From assembly GCA_028281485.1 (NCBI GenBank), contig JANQJT010000187.1, forward strand, positions 1-5,380: 5,380 nucleotides of DNA, written 5' to 3'. Made by a program: the position numbers and the translations under genes. Source of the stretch: Phycisphaeraceae bacterium (GTDB lineage Bacteria; Planctomycetota; Phycisphaerae; Phycisphaerales; Zrk34). The notes beneath the pieces are model-generated. The model did no database searches, was not told the DNA's origin, and saw only the letters and a program-made list of their open reading frames with translations. Numbering within the stretch: position 1 is the stretch's first letter; every line of letters begins with the position of its first letter. Positions 1 through 5,380 of this stretch are shown one piece after another.

Positions 1-67
1 GCGCGGTTTGCCAGCGCGCGGTTCCGTAAAGCCGACTGCAAATGCGGTCCAGTTCAGCGGCGGTCAT
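1..67 (-). CDS. Start of a possible helix-turn-helix protein (partial)
   Basis: Only the first 22 codons lie in the window; the gene runs off at base 1. The ATG at 67-65 overlaps the TGA of the plsY-like gene (ATGA), and AGAGGG stands 4 bases upstream, so translation coupled to plsY is plausible. The visible peptide begins MTAAELDRICSRLYG and continues with ARWQTA. From memory, an N-terminus of the form M-T-x-x-E-L-x-x-I-x-x-x-L-[YF]-G-x-x-W-Q is common in small bacterial DNA-binding proteins, where a helix-turn-helix (LARxLGV...) follows directly. The diagnostic helix itself lies outside the window, so the family call is an inference. It does not resemble the missing half of PlsY. The reading frame is open upstream of this ATG, so the start rests on the Shine-Dalgarno site and the overlap. 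Confidence 0.5.
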   Translation of the reverse strand, partial: MTAAELDRICSRLYGTARWQTA

Positions 68-327
68 GCCGCCCTCTGCAGCTCTTTCCATCCACACCAG
101 ACCCCCGCCGCCATCACCGGCCCGAATCCCTTGAGCACATCCAACACGAAACAGATCAACCCCCACTTCCTTCCCAACACCCGACCCGCGTTCGTCGCGC
201 CGATATTCCCCGACCCGCTCTCACGGATATCCACACCGCGCGACAAACCGATCATCAGACCGAACGGTATCGATCCGATCAGGTAAGCCGCCACCACCAC
301 CAGGTACCATCGCCAGTCAGTCGGCAT
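64..327 (-). CDS. plsY: Truncated PlsY-like glycerol-3-phosphate acyltransferase
   Basis: PlsY is an inner-membrane enzyme that moves an acyl group from acyl-phosphate to the 1-position of glycerol-3-phosphate, the first step of phospholipid synthesis. Seen here: a first membrane segment at about residues 6-22 (with the typical YLIGSIPFG at 15-23), the conserved motif ESGSGNIGATNAGRVLG at 36-52 with Ser, Asn, Thr and Arg positions intact, and the start of a second membrane segment with DVLKG at 63-67. The protein then stops at residue 87 with KELQRAA. Complete family members are about 200 residues with several more membrane segments and a glycine-rich GKGVAT-type motif; none of that is present, and the other minus-strand frames do not supply it. 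The ATG start is well supported by AGGAG six bases upstream. The family match of the N-terminus is strong, but the product should lack acyltransferase activity, so this may be a pseudogene, a frameshift product or a decaying paralogue. Confidence 0.8.
   Translation of the reverse strand: MPTDWRWYLVVVAAYLIGSIPFGLMIGLSRGVDIRESGSGNIGATNAGRVLGRKWGLICFVLDVLKGFGPVMAAGVWCGWKELQRAA
72..77 (-). promoter_or_regulatory. Ribosome binding site for the 67-base partial gene
   Basis: On the minus strand AGAGGG is followed by CGGC and then the ATG at 67-65. This purine-rich site inside the last codons of the plsY-like gene is what supports a real start there rather than simple read-off of the plsY frame. Confidence 0.45.
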
Positions 328-333
328 CCGTTG

Positions 334-338
334 CTCCT
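334..338 (-). promoter_or_regulatory. Shine-Dalgarno site of plsY
   Basis: AGGAG on the minus strand lies 6 bases before the ATG at 327-325. It is the best-spaced full AGGAG in the window and fixes the plsY start. The gene has thus kept its translation signal although its 3' half is gone. Confidence 0.7.
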
Positions 339-375
339 GCCCCCACCTTAGCCGTCACACCCCACCCGCTCAAAC

Positions 376-384
376 CGATAGAAT
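376..384 (+). promoter_or_regulatory. Candidate promoter -10 element of dut
   Basis: The sequence CGATAGAAT contains TAGAAT (379-384), five of six matches to TATAAT. A start site about seven bases further on would fall at 391-392, exactly on the second in-frame ATG of dut. No convincing -35 hexamer is seen 16-19 bases upstream. Neither possible dut start has a Shine-Dalgarno site, which fits a leaderless message. The call rests on sequence alone. Confidence 0.35.
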
Positions 385-391
385 GCCACCC

Positions 392-850
<459 letters not shown>

Positions 851-904
851 ACAGCGCACAACCACCGCGCCGCGCAAACCAAACCCGCACGCGCTCTTCA
901 CCGG

Positions 905-2257
905 TCAGGATTTAACAAACAACCCGCACACCCGATCCACCACGCCCGTCACGCGCGACTTGAGCACCACCCAACGCAGACGCAAACGCAACCCACGCAT
1001 CCGCTTGTCGCCCGGCGACACACGCAACCCACGCCGAATCCAGTACGCCGCGCGACGGAACTGCTTCAGCTTGATGCTCGCCGCCGCCAGGTTGTGCATC
1101 CCCACCGCGAACTTCCCGTCCAGCCGCACCGCGCGCCGCGCCACGCGCAAACCACCCACGATGTCGCCGGCGATAAACAAACCCACCGACCACTTGTGCA
1201 GGTAACGCGGGTCCGAGGGAAACTCCTCGGAAAGCTTGCGGAACACACCCACCGACTCGATCGGCAGATGCATCTGCAAAAGCAACTGACCCAACTCGTC
1301 ACGCAACCGCACCGAAGATTCCGCCAGCTGCGGCAGCGATAACTCCTGCTCCAACAGCACACGCGCCCCCTCCGCGTCGCCGCGATCCAGACGGATCGCC
1401 GCCAGCTTCGTCCGCACACCCGGCAGCGACGGGTCCTGCTTCAGCGCACGCTCCAGCGATTCCGTCGCCGCCTCCACGTGACCCGACTTCAACGCAAGCT
1501 CACCCAAAAAGTAGTAAGCCTCCGCGTTGCTCGGCTCCAGCTCGATCACACGACGGAACTTCTCCGCCGCCTCGATCGTCCGGTTCATCTCGATCAATAG
1601 ATTGCCCAGGTCCAGCAGCGTCTCGGTGTCACCCGGCACGCGACGCATCTGCTGAATGAAACAGCGATACGCCAGGTCCCTCTGACCCAGCGCCCAGTGC
1701 GAGTCCGCCAGCTTCGAATAGACCAGATCGTCGCCCGGCTCCAGGCGAAGCACCTGCTGCCAACACCAGATCGCGCGCTCGTATCGGCCGCGCTCCGCCA
1801 GCGATTGACCCATGTGGAAATACGCTCGCGGGTCCGACTCCTCCACCTGCAGCGACAGGTAGAACATCGTCTCCGCCTGATCGTGCTCGCCCAGACGTGT
1901 GTACAGCTCGATCCGGTTGATGTACGTGCTCGCCTCGTCGGGATTCAACTGCTCCGACCGCTCGAAACACCGCAGCGCCTCGTCCAGTTGATCCGTCCGC
2001 AGCAGCGACACGCCCAGCACGTTCAGCGCCTCCGCGTCCTCGCCCTGCAACTGGATCGCCCGACGGAACGCGTCCACCGACTCGACATAACGGCCCATCG
2101 CGTCCAGCGTCAGGCCCAGGTTGAAATGCCATTCCCCGTTTTCCGGATTGATCCGCAGCGCCGCCTGAAGCTCGCGCAACGCATCCTCCATGCGCCCAGA
2201 CTCAAAAAGCTCCTGCGCTCGCTCGACCCGTTGCTCGGCCTCAAACCAGTCGTTCAT
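905..2257 (-). CDS. TPR-repeat protein, about twelve repeats
   Basis: This 450-residue protein is almost wholly tetratricopeptide repeat, a helical scaffold for protein-protein contacts; no enzymatic domain is seen. The repeats keep a strict 34-residue period starting at about residues 7, 41, 75, 109, 143, 177, 211, 245 and 279, then a three-residue insertion, and go on near 316, 350 and 384. The consensus positions (Leu7-Gly8, Gly15, Ala20, Phe24, Ala27, Pro32) are clear in most of them, for example LGELALKSGHVEAATESLE at 251-269. There is no signal peptide or membrane segment, so it should be cytoplasmic. The last 33 residues are strongly basic and hydrophobic (RGLRLRLRWVVLKSR at 421-435), unlike the acidic repeats. 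The start is uncertain: the ATG at 2257 is chosen since the repeats begin right after it, but its AGGA lies only one base away; a GTG at 2317 would add 20 residues. Partner and specific role are unknown. It is divergent from the exported HEAT protein, which may be functionally tied to it. Confidence 0.88.
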   Translation of the reverse strand: MNDWFEAEQRVERAQELFESGRMEDALRELQAALRINPENGEWHFNLGLTLDAMGRYVESVDAFRRAIQLQGEDAEALNVLGVSLLRTDQLDEALRCFERSEQLNPDEASTYINRIELYTRLGEHDQAETMFYLSLQVEESDPRAYFHMGQSLAERGRYERAIWCWQQVLRLEPGDDLVYSKLADSHWALGQRDLAYRCFIQQMRRVPGDTETLLDLGNLLIEMNRTIEAAEKFRRVIELEPSNAEAYYFLGELALKSGHVEAATESLERALKQDPSLPGVRTKLAAIRLDRGDAEGARVLLEQELSLPQLAESSVRLRDELGQLLLQMHLPIESVGVFRKLSEEFPSDPRYLHKWSVGLFIAGDIVGGLRVARRAVRLDGKFAVGMHNLAAASIKLKQFRRAAYWIRRGLRVSPGDKRMRGLRLRLRWVVLKSRVTGVVDRVCGLFVKS

Positions 2258-2328
2258 GTCCTGCCAGTCTAGGCACGCCGCGTCGCCGCCACGCACAAAA
2301 AAATTGCCGCTTTTCACGCACTCGCGGC

Positions 2329-2337
2329 GTTCTATCG
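2329..2337 (-). promoter_or_regulatory. Candidate -10 element of the TPR gene
   Basis: Read on the minus strand, CGATAGAAC carries TAGAAC (four of six to TATAAT). The twelve bases CGATAGAACGCC differ at one place only from CGATAGAATGCC before dut. Transcription from here would start near 2322, giving a leader of about 65 bases to the ATG at 2257 or a very short one to the GTG at 2317. No -35 box is convincing. Confidence 0.3.
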
Positions 2338-2377
2338 ACACTTTTCGTGCGACGATAGGTATAGTGACATTGTATCG
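2333..2377. repeat. Three TATCG/CGATA half-sites spaced exactly 20 bp apart
   Basis: TATCG at 2333-2337, its inverse CGATA at 2353-2357, and TATCG again at 2373-2377 start exactly 20 bases apart. They form two overlapping inverted repeats, CTATCG-N15-CGATAG and ACGATA-N15-TATCGT, centred near 2345 and 2365. They cover the candidate promoters of both divergent genes. About two helical turns between half-sites would suit a dimeric regulator bound on one face, but each site is short and chance cannot be excluded. Confidence 0.35.
2335..2365 (+). promoter_or_regulatory. Candidate promoter of the HEAT-repeat gene
   Basis: TATAGT at 2360-2365 matches TATAAT at five of six positions. TCGACA at 2335-2340 matches TTGACA at five of six, but the 19-base spacer is longer than the ideal 17. 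A start near 2372 leaves a leader of about 37 bases to the ATG at 2409, where only a weak GAG (2396-2398) could serve as ribosome site. The element overlaps the opposing TPR promoter, so the two could compete. Confidence 0.4.
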
Positions 2378-2408
2378 TACAAACACCGACCCCGCGAGAT
2401 GTCCCGAC

Positions 2409-4574
2409 ATGACCTCGACCCCACCTCTTTTTCGATCCAAACCAAATCTAAACCTCCGCTACGCAATCACTTTCCTCGCCACCGCCCTCCTGCTCACAGC
2501 CGCACTAAACGTCCCTTCCGCCCTCGCCCAGACCCTTCCCGTCCGACCCGAATCCGACCGCCTCACGCCCGAGCAGACCCAGGACCTCAACCTCATGCTC
2601 GGCCTGCTCCGCGATCCCCAGCTCGACGTCGCCAGGCGCCGCGACGCCGCCGCATCCCTCATGCTCCGTGGCTGGCCCGCCGCCATCGACGCCCTCGCTG
2701 TCGAGTTCCGCCAGACCGACGACCCCGTCACACGCCGCGCCATCGCCGCAGCAGCAGCCTCCATCAACACACCCCCACCCGGCCTCATCCAACCCATGCT
2801 CGAAGCCCTCCAGGACCCCGACCCCCAGCTGCAAACCCAACTCGCCGACGCACTCGGACGCTTCGAGAACCACGGCGTCACAGAGAAACTCATCGCCCTC
2901 GCCGCCGACACCGACGCCCCCCAGACCGCACGACTCGGCGCCACCCGCGCCCTGGCTGAACACCGCACACGACAATCCGTCGACACACTCCTGCAGATCA
3001 CCGACCCCGCCGAACCCCTGCCCATACGCACCGCCGCCTTCAACTCCCTCCAGCAACTCACCGGCATCAAGTCTTTCGCCACCGACCGTGACGCCTGGCA
3101 AAAGTGGTGGCAAACCACCCGCGACCTGCCCCGCGACCGCTGGCTGGCTCGGCTCGTCCAATCCCTCAGCGAGAAGAACAAGAAACTCGGCGAGCAACAA
3201 ACCGACCTGGAGAACCGCCTCACCGACACACTCAACAGGCTTTACATCGCCCAGGACGAAGCCCAGCGCTCCGTCATGCTCTCGGAGATGCTCGACGACG
3301 AGATGCCCGCCGTCCGCCTGCTGGCCCTCCGCCTGATCGAACGCAAGATCCTCAACGCCCAACCCATCAGCCAACCCGTCCGCCGCGCTCTGCGTCGCCA
3401 CCTCATCGATCCCGCCCCCGCCGTCCGCGCCACCACCGCCCTGAGATTGCGCGACCTCGACGACGAACCCGCCATGGCCATCGCCCTCCAACAACTGCTC
3501 GGCGACGAAGACCCCGCCGTCCAGAACGCCTACCTCTCCCTGCTCACGCGCAACGTTACCGCCGATGCCGTCGAACCCGCGCTCATCCTCCTGGCCCGAC
3601 CCGACAACCGCGCCGCCGCCGCCGAACTGCTCATCGCCGCCCACACCGCCAACCTCATCTCCGACCCCCAGGCCCACCAGGCATGCGACGCGCTACGCAC
3701 CCACCTGACCGACAACACCGCACCCAACCCCGCCGCCATCCGTCTGCTCGGCCAACTCGCCGAAGAACAGGATCACACCACCCTCGCCGCCCTGCTCGAT
3801 CACGAAGCCGCGCCCGTCCGCGCCGCCGCCGTCGACACCTTCACCAACCCCGCCATCCCCCTCGCTCCGCTCCTGGCCAAGCTCGACAGCCCCCTCCACA
3901 CCGATGGGGTCATCCAAACCGTCAGCCGCCGCGCCGTCGACCTGCCGACCGCCATCGCACTCACCCGACACACACCCGCCAGCGACGCGCAGGCCCAGCT
4001 GCTCCGCAGCGCCCTCATCGCCATCGCCCAACACCTCGCCCCCGCCGACCTGCTCCAGCTCGACACCACCATCACCGACAACCAACACCTCAGCCCCATC
4101 CGTCCCGACATCCTCAAGCGCGCCCCCGAACTGCCCACCACCGACGCCGCTCGCCCCGACCTGCTCCTGCGACTCGCGCGCCTCCACCTCGACACCGACC
4201 ACCACGACGCCGCCCAAACCATCTACAACGAACTCGACACCCCCGCCCTCAACAACACCCAACGCCAGCACCACGCCCTCGGCATGATCGAGATCGACCT
4301 TCACGCCGACCGACACGACACCGCCGTCCAACGCGCCGAACAGCTCTACACCGATCAACCCGACCTCGCCCCCGTCCTCGCCAACCTCCTGCTCGACGCC
4401 GCACAAGACGCCATCAACAAGCAACAGACCGAACAGGCCGCCGCCATGATCGGTCACACCCAGCGTATCCTCGGCGACAACCTACCCGCGCCCGCGCGCC
4501 AGAAACTCGAGCAGATCAGAAAACTTCTGCCCACACCCCAGGCCGCCGTCGACTCCGAATCCCCCGGCTCATAA
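2409..4574 (+). CDS. Exported HEAT-repeat protein with coiled coil and TPR-like tail
   Basis: A 721-residue protein I cannot assign to a named gene. The ATG at 2409 is chosen because it gives a standard signal peptide: basic stretch to residue 17, hydrophobic core at about 19-36 (FLATALLLTAAL), and a cleavage site ALA/Q at 40-41. The mature protein should lie in the periplasm or outside. Domains in order: HEAT-like helical pairs at about 55-220, with repeated D-x-x-x-x-R-x-x-A-A patterns such as RRRDAAASLMLRG at 76-88; a box DAWQKWWQTTRDLPRDRW at 228-245, of the kind I recall following HEAT repeats in planctomycete proteins; a charged coiled coil at about 250-290 (LSEKNKKLGEQQTDLENRL); a second HEAT block at about 295-510 with DPAPAVRATTALRLRDL at 334-350; and TPR-like helices at about 583-705. 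No catalytic motif is visible, so a scaffold or adaptor role is likely. Low-skew codons are rare: codons end mostly in C (GCC, ACC, CTC). It is divergent from the TPR gene and convergent with recO. Confidence 0.87.
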   Translation: MTSTPPLFRSKPNLNLRYAITFLATALLLTAALNVPSALAQTLPVRPESDRLTPEQTQDLNLMLGLLRDPQLDVARRRDAAASLMLRGWPAAIDALAVEFRQTDDPVTRRAIAAAAASINTPPPGLIQPMLEALQDPDPQLQTQLADALGRFENHGVTEKLIALAADTDAPQTARLGATRALAEHRTRQSVDTLLQITDPAEPLPIRTAAFNSLQQLTGIKSFATDRDAWQKWWQTTRDLPRDRWLARLVQSLSEKNKKLGEQQTDLENRLTDTLNRLYIAQDEAQRSVMLSEMLDDEMPAVRLLALRLIERKILNAQPISQPVRRALRRHLIDPAPAVRATTALRLRDLDDEPAMAIALQQLLGDEDPAVQNAYLSLLTRNVTADAVEPALILLARPDNRAAAAELLIAAHTANLISDPQAHQACDALRTHLTDNTAPNPAAIRLLGQLAEEQDHTTLAALLDHEAAPVRAAAVDTFTNPAIPLAPLLAKLDSPLHTDGVIQTVSRRAVDLPTAIALTRHTPASDAQAQLLRSALIAIAQHLAPADLLQLDTTITDNQHLSPIRPDILKRAPELPTTDAARPDLLLRLARLHLDTDHHDAAQTIYNELDTPALNNTQRQHHALGMIEIDLHADRHDTAVQRAEQLYTDQPDLAPVLANLLLDAAQDAINKQQTEQAAAMIGHTQRILGDNLPAPARQKLEQIRKLLPTPQAAVDSESPGS

Positions 4575-4590
4575 ACCCTTCACCACCAAC

Positions 4591-5316
4591 TCATTCACCC
4601 AGCACCGCCGACATCGTCGGCAGCTGCTTATCCAACAGCACCCGGCAGTACGAACACAACAAACGATTCGCGCGGTCCAGCCCCGCTACATCCGCGTCCA
4701 ACACCCCACCACCATCCAACGCGCGCAACAACCGCACCGTGCTCAAACGCACACGCCAGCGATCCCCGTTGCCGTTGTCCGCCACCAACCCACCCGCCCG
4801 CGGACTGAACCCCATCGTCTGCGAGTCCTCGATCGCCTCACCCGACTGCGCATCGCGATCCAACACCGGCCGATACCCGCACGCACCGATCACCCCCCAT
4901 TGATACCGCAGCAGCGCCTCCCCACCACCCGGCTCATCCAAAAACCCGCGCAACGCATCGAACGCATCCGGATGCGGATCGTGATCGTGCAGCATGTGAT
5001 GCGCCAAATCCACCCCGTACATCGCCAGCTCAAACGCCCCCAGATCACCCCGCACCGCCCAGCACCCGTCAATCAGATCCCACTCCGTCAGGTTACCCAA
5101 CTCACGCCCCGCCTTCGTCATCCACACCGCCTCACCCCGCGACAACAACTCCAACCCCCCGCTGAACTTCGCCATGATGCTCGGCGTCTGGCGCTTCGAA
5201 CCCTTCGCCGTCACACTCACCTTCCCGTGCTCGCGCGTCAGCAACACCGCGATCTGACTCGTCTCCGACCAGTCCACCAGACGCAACACGATCGCCTCAT
5301 CCTTCAGCGTCGCCAA
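4591..5316 (-). CDS. recO: DNA repair protein RecO
   Basis: RecO acts with RecR (and RecF) to displace single-strand binding protein and load RecA at gaps, and it anneals complementary strands. With the TTG start at 5316 the protein has 241 residues, normal for the family. The N-terminal OB-fold is recognisable by ATLKDEAIVLRLVDWSETSQ at 2-21, LLTREHGKVSVTAKGSKR at 25-42 and the FSGGLELLSRG stretch at 51-61. The helical C-terminal domain holds the hallmark GACGYRPVLD at 144-153 and FSPRAGGLV at 170-178. Many RecO proteins carry four zinc-binding cysteines around those two sites; here they read LDRDAQSG and LVADNGNG, so the zinc knuckle is lost, as in some other RecO proteins. The start was chosen because homology begins there and AAGGGG lies 8 bases upstream; the frame stays open upstream, and a GTG at 5373 would add a glycine-valine-rich, unlikely 19-residue head. 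Confidence 0.9.
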   Translation of the reverse strand: MATLKDEAIVLRLVDWSETSQIAVLLTREHGKVSVTAKGSKRQTPSIMAKFSGGLELLSRGEAVWMTKAGRELGNLTEWDLIDGCWAVRGDLGAFELAMYGVDLAHHMLHDHDPHPDAFDALRGFLDEPGGGEALLRYQWGVIGACGYRPVLDRDAQSGEAIEDSQTMGFSPRAGGLVADNGNGDRWRVRLSTVRLLRALDGGGVLDADVAGLDRANRLLCSYCRVLLDKQLPTMSAVLGE

Positions 5317-5340
5317 CCCTACCGCCCCCCCTTCCCACCC
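5317..5340 (-). other. Canonical G-quadruplex motif abutting the recO start
   Basis: On the minus strand the bases read GGG, T, GGG, AA, a run of seven G, CGGTA, GGG, and then the TTG start codon. Four guanine tracts with loops of 1, 2 and 5 bases satisfy the usual G3+N1-7 rule. The motif lies in the non-template strand and so would also be in the recO message. Whether it folds is not shown by the sequence. Confidence 0.5.
5325..5333 (-). promoter_or_regulatory. Purine-rich ribosome binding site of recO
   Basis: AAGGGGGGG on the minus strand ends 8 bases before the TTG at 5316-5314. It is the only Shine-Dalgarno-like stretch at a good distance and is the reason for choosing TTG. It forms one of the guanine tracts of the G-quadruplex motif listed separately. 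Confidence 0.4.
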
Positions 5341-5380
5341 GACACCAACACCCCCACACCCAACACAAACCACCCCACCA

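Noticed and set aside
2257..2440. N-terminal extension of the TPR protein to a start at 2440
   Set aside because: It would cross both candidate promoters and overlap the start of the HEAT gene. The extra residues show no repeat or signal peptide, and the TPR array begins directly after the ATG at 2257.
2505..3677. Open frame of 390 codons antisense to the HEAT gene, rich in Gly and Val
   Set aside because: It is the complement of GCC/ACC-type codons, with low-complexity composition and no domain. The sense gene has a signal peptide and clear repeats.
3693..4457. Antisense open frame of 254 codons under the C-terminal half of the HEAT gene
   Set aside because: Gly/Val/Glu-rich shadow product with no motif, caused by few stop codons in this GC-rich composition.
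4575..4590. Bidirectional terminator between the HEAT gene and recO
   Set aside because: The 16-base gap has no inverted repeat and no T or A run. Termination signals, if any, must lie inside the coding ends.
3104..4903. Open frame of 599 codons on the plus strand, very rich in Arg and Pro
   Set aside because: It runs inside the HEAT gene in another frame and on into antisense of recO. Its composition (Arg, Pro, His) is what C-rich codons give when read out of frame, and it has no recognisable motif or ribosome site.

Overview
This is a GC-rich chromosomal window with five recognisable protein genes and the first codons of a sixth. The gene set looks like ordinary bacterial housekeeping (phospholipid synthesis, nucleotide hygiene, recombination repair) plus two large helical-repeat proteins. 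My best guess for the source is a planctomycete-type bacterium, perhaps Phycisphaerae. That rests on the high GC, the style of the exported HEAT-repeat protein with its DAWQKWW box, and the near absence of good Shine-Dalgarno sites before several genes. It is an inference, not a proof.

Layout. Minus strand, 1-327: the start of a short gene that looks like a helix-turn-helix protein (1-67, cut by the window edge), overlapping by ATGA with an upstream plsY-like gene (64-327). The latter stops after 87 codons, less than half the usual PlsY length. Plus strand, 392-850: dut (dUTPase), divergent from plsY. Minus strand, 905-2257: a soluble protein of about twelve TPR repeats. A divergent control region of about 150 bp follows (2258-2408). 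Plus strand, 2409-4574: an exported protein with HEAT-like repeats, a coiled coil and a TPR-like C-terminus. Minus strand, 4591-5316: recO, probably from a TTG start, convergent with the HEAT gene across 16 bp. Gene orientations alternate, so there is no long operon here. The only likely co-transcribed pair is plsY with the HTH-like gene.

How the parts relate. Dut lowers dUTP and thus uracil in DNA, and RecO loads RecA at gaps, so both serve genome integrity, but nothing here shows joint control. The TPR and HEAT genes share one divergent control region with TATCG/CGATA half-sites spaced 20 bp apart, which is the best hint of coupled expression.

I see no CRISPR array, mobile element, tRNA or rRNA, and no clear undescribed multi-gene system. 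The points most worth a second look are: the truncated plsY fused by overlap to a possible HTH gene; a strong strand asymmetry that gives plus- and minus-strand genes opposite codon endings; a canonical G-quadruplex motif abutting the recO start; and the shared CGATAG promoter element and half-site array.
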